In this document: one piece after another, positions 63,544-64,000 of the stretch
How positions within the stretch are numbered: position 1 is the first letter of the stretch
How the letters are laid out: every line of letters starts with the position of its first letter
Assembly (NCBI GenBank): GCA_902580265.1
Contig: CACHJY010000003.1
Location: 1 to 64,000, forward strand
Origin: an uncultured Alphaproteobacteria bacterium
GTDB taxonomy: Bacteria; Pseudomonadota; Alphaproteobacteria; Rhodobacterales; Rhodobacteraceae
Reading direction: 5' to 3'
Length of the DNA stretch: 64,000 nucleotides
Position numbers and translations under genes: made by a program
The notes under the pieces: model-generated
The model's database searches: none
What the model saw: the letters and a program-made list of their open reading frames with translations, nothing else
Told to the model about the DNA's origin: nothing

Positions 63544-64000
63544 TTATTTTCCTTTCCACTTTGGGTCTCGTTTTTCAGCAAATGCTTTGGCACCTTCAAT
63601 TTGATCCTCACTTGAATATAAATGATCAACAGTTTTAAATTGCCTTTTGGTTATTCTGTTTAGGGCATCTTGAAATTTTAAATCCTCTGCTTCACGCACA
63701 ATTTCTTTTATGGCTGCATAAACTAGAGGTGGTCCACTCGCTAAAATCTCGGCCAAGTCCCATGCTTTTTTTCTCAGCTTATCGAATTTTACTATTTCTT
63801 TTATTAATCCATACGACATTGCCTCTTGGGCATCAAACCATCGCCCTGTTAACAAAAGGTCCATAGCAACATGGTAAGGTATTCTTTTTGGAAGCTTAAT
63901 AGAGGCTGCATCAGCGACAGTCCCTGAACGAATTTCGGGTAATGCAAAGGTAGCATTTTCTGAGCAGATAATAAGGTCACAAGACAAAGCTATCTCTAAT
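63544..64000 (-). CDS. Enoyl-CoA hydratase/isomerase family protein, 5' end outside window
   Basis: The C-terminal part of a crotonase-fold protein. The frame runs off the window end, reading LEIALSCDLIICSENATFAL, the oxyanion-hole region that normally lies near residue 105. PEIRSGTVADAASIKLPKRI, DAQEAMSYGLIKEIV and the final EDQIEGAKAFAEKRDPKWKG follow. The visible 150 codons end normally. Carnitinyl-CoA dehydratase (CaiD)-like proteins share this look. It lies 64 bases downstream of the dehydrogenase-gene promoter region on the same strand. Confidence 0.88.
   Translation of the reverse strand, partial: LEIALSCDLIICSENATFALPEIRSGTVADAASIKLPKRIPYHVAMDLLLTGRWFDAQEAMSYGLIKEIVKFDKLRKKAWDLAEILASGPPLVYAAIKEIVREAEDLKFQDALNRITKRQFKTVDHLYSSEDQIEGAKAFAEKRDPKWKGK

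Overview
The window looks like chromosome from an AT-rich marine alphaproteobacterium, most likely a low-GC member or relative of the Rhodobacterales (inference). Support: a circularly permuted two-piece tmRNA on the minus strand with the degradation tag ANDDYAPVAVAA, an alphaproteobacterial SspB, the nucleoside-salvage order deoA-deoB-add-upp, a fused indolepyruvate:ferredoxin oxidoreductase, ThyX, bactofilins, a glycine-betaine-to-sarcosine demethylation set, and compact operons with 1-4 base overlaps. Base composition was judged by eye, not computed.

Layout. 1-4020: nucleoside salvage operon (deoA cut by the window edge, deoB, add, upp). 4030-6824, minus strand: an orphan GspC/PilP-like membrane protein and rlmB. 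6914-9369: tRNA-Tyr, then the Kdo genes kdsD and kdsB. 9520-11879, minus strand: amino-acid exporter, cobS, LysR regulator. 11992-16199: indolepyruvate oxidoreductase and ccdA. 16205-18431: an apparent minus-strand transcription unit ssrA (tmRNA)-sspB-fumC behind a good sigma-70-like promoter. 18432-27739: glyoxalase, thyX, flavin reductase, a large flagellin with a carbohydrate-binding-like insert, katG, and a molybdopterin S/N-oxide reductase. 27972-36498: envelope genes (two bactofilins, an unusual MltG-like transglycosylase, a secreted tandem-repeat protein, a 39-residue lipoprotein, lpxL) with a family III CoA-transferase and orphan proteins, and infC with a probable AUC start. 36540-40719: thrS, a glycosyltransferase, an alpha/beta hydrolase and a small membrane protein.

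40823-about 51100 is an accessory island anchored in tRNA-Thr(UGU). A 68-base copy of the tRNA 3' part recurs at 49324 and a diverged copy at 50779, marking two tandem integrative elements. The first carries an intact tyrosine recombinase, many small or broken genes, a polymerase-like replication protein and, directly behind it, four diverged NTF2-fold paralogues in a row (a fifth lies nearer the integrase). The second has lost its integrase, keeping only the ribosome binding site and a mutated start, and carries a DUF3089 hydrolase. A fragment of an unrelated, oppositely oriented integrase lies just past the last att copy. The layout resembles small tRNA-anchored satellite-type elements of marine bacteria. 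The NTF2 array behind the polymerase is the best candidate for an undescribed system here.

51129-64000 returns to metabolic genes: a B12-binding-type radical SAM protein, an acyl-CoA ligase, a threonine dehydratase-like enzyme, a beta-hydroxyacid dehydrogenase, a HAD hydrolase, a cyclic-nucleotide-binding-like protein, then a one-carbon/sulfur block (bmt, metY, Lrp regulator, dimethylglycine/sarcosine dehydrogenase) and the end of an enoyl-CoA hydratase gene cut by the window edge. Bmt uses glycine betaine to methylate homocysteine, the dehydrogenase would oxidise the dimethylglycine formed, and MetY makes homocysteine from O-acetylhomoserine.
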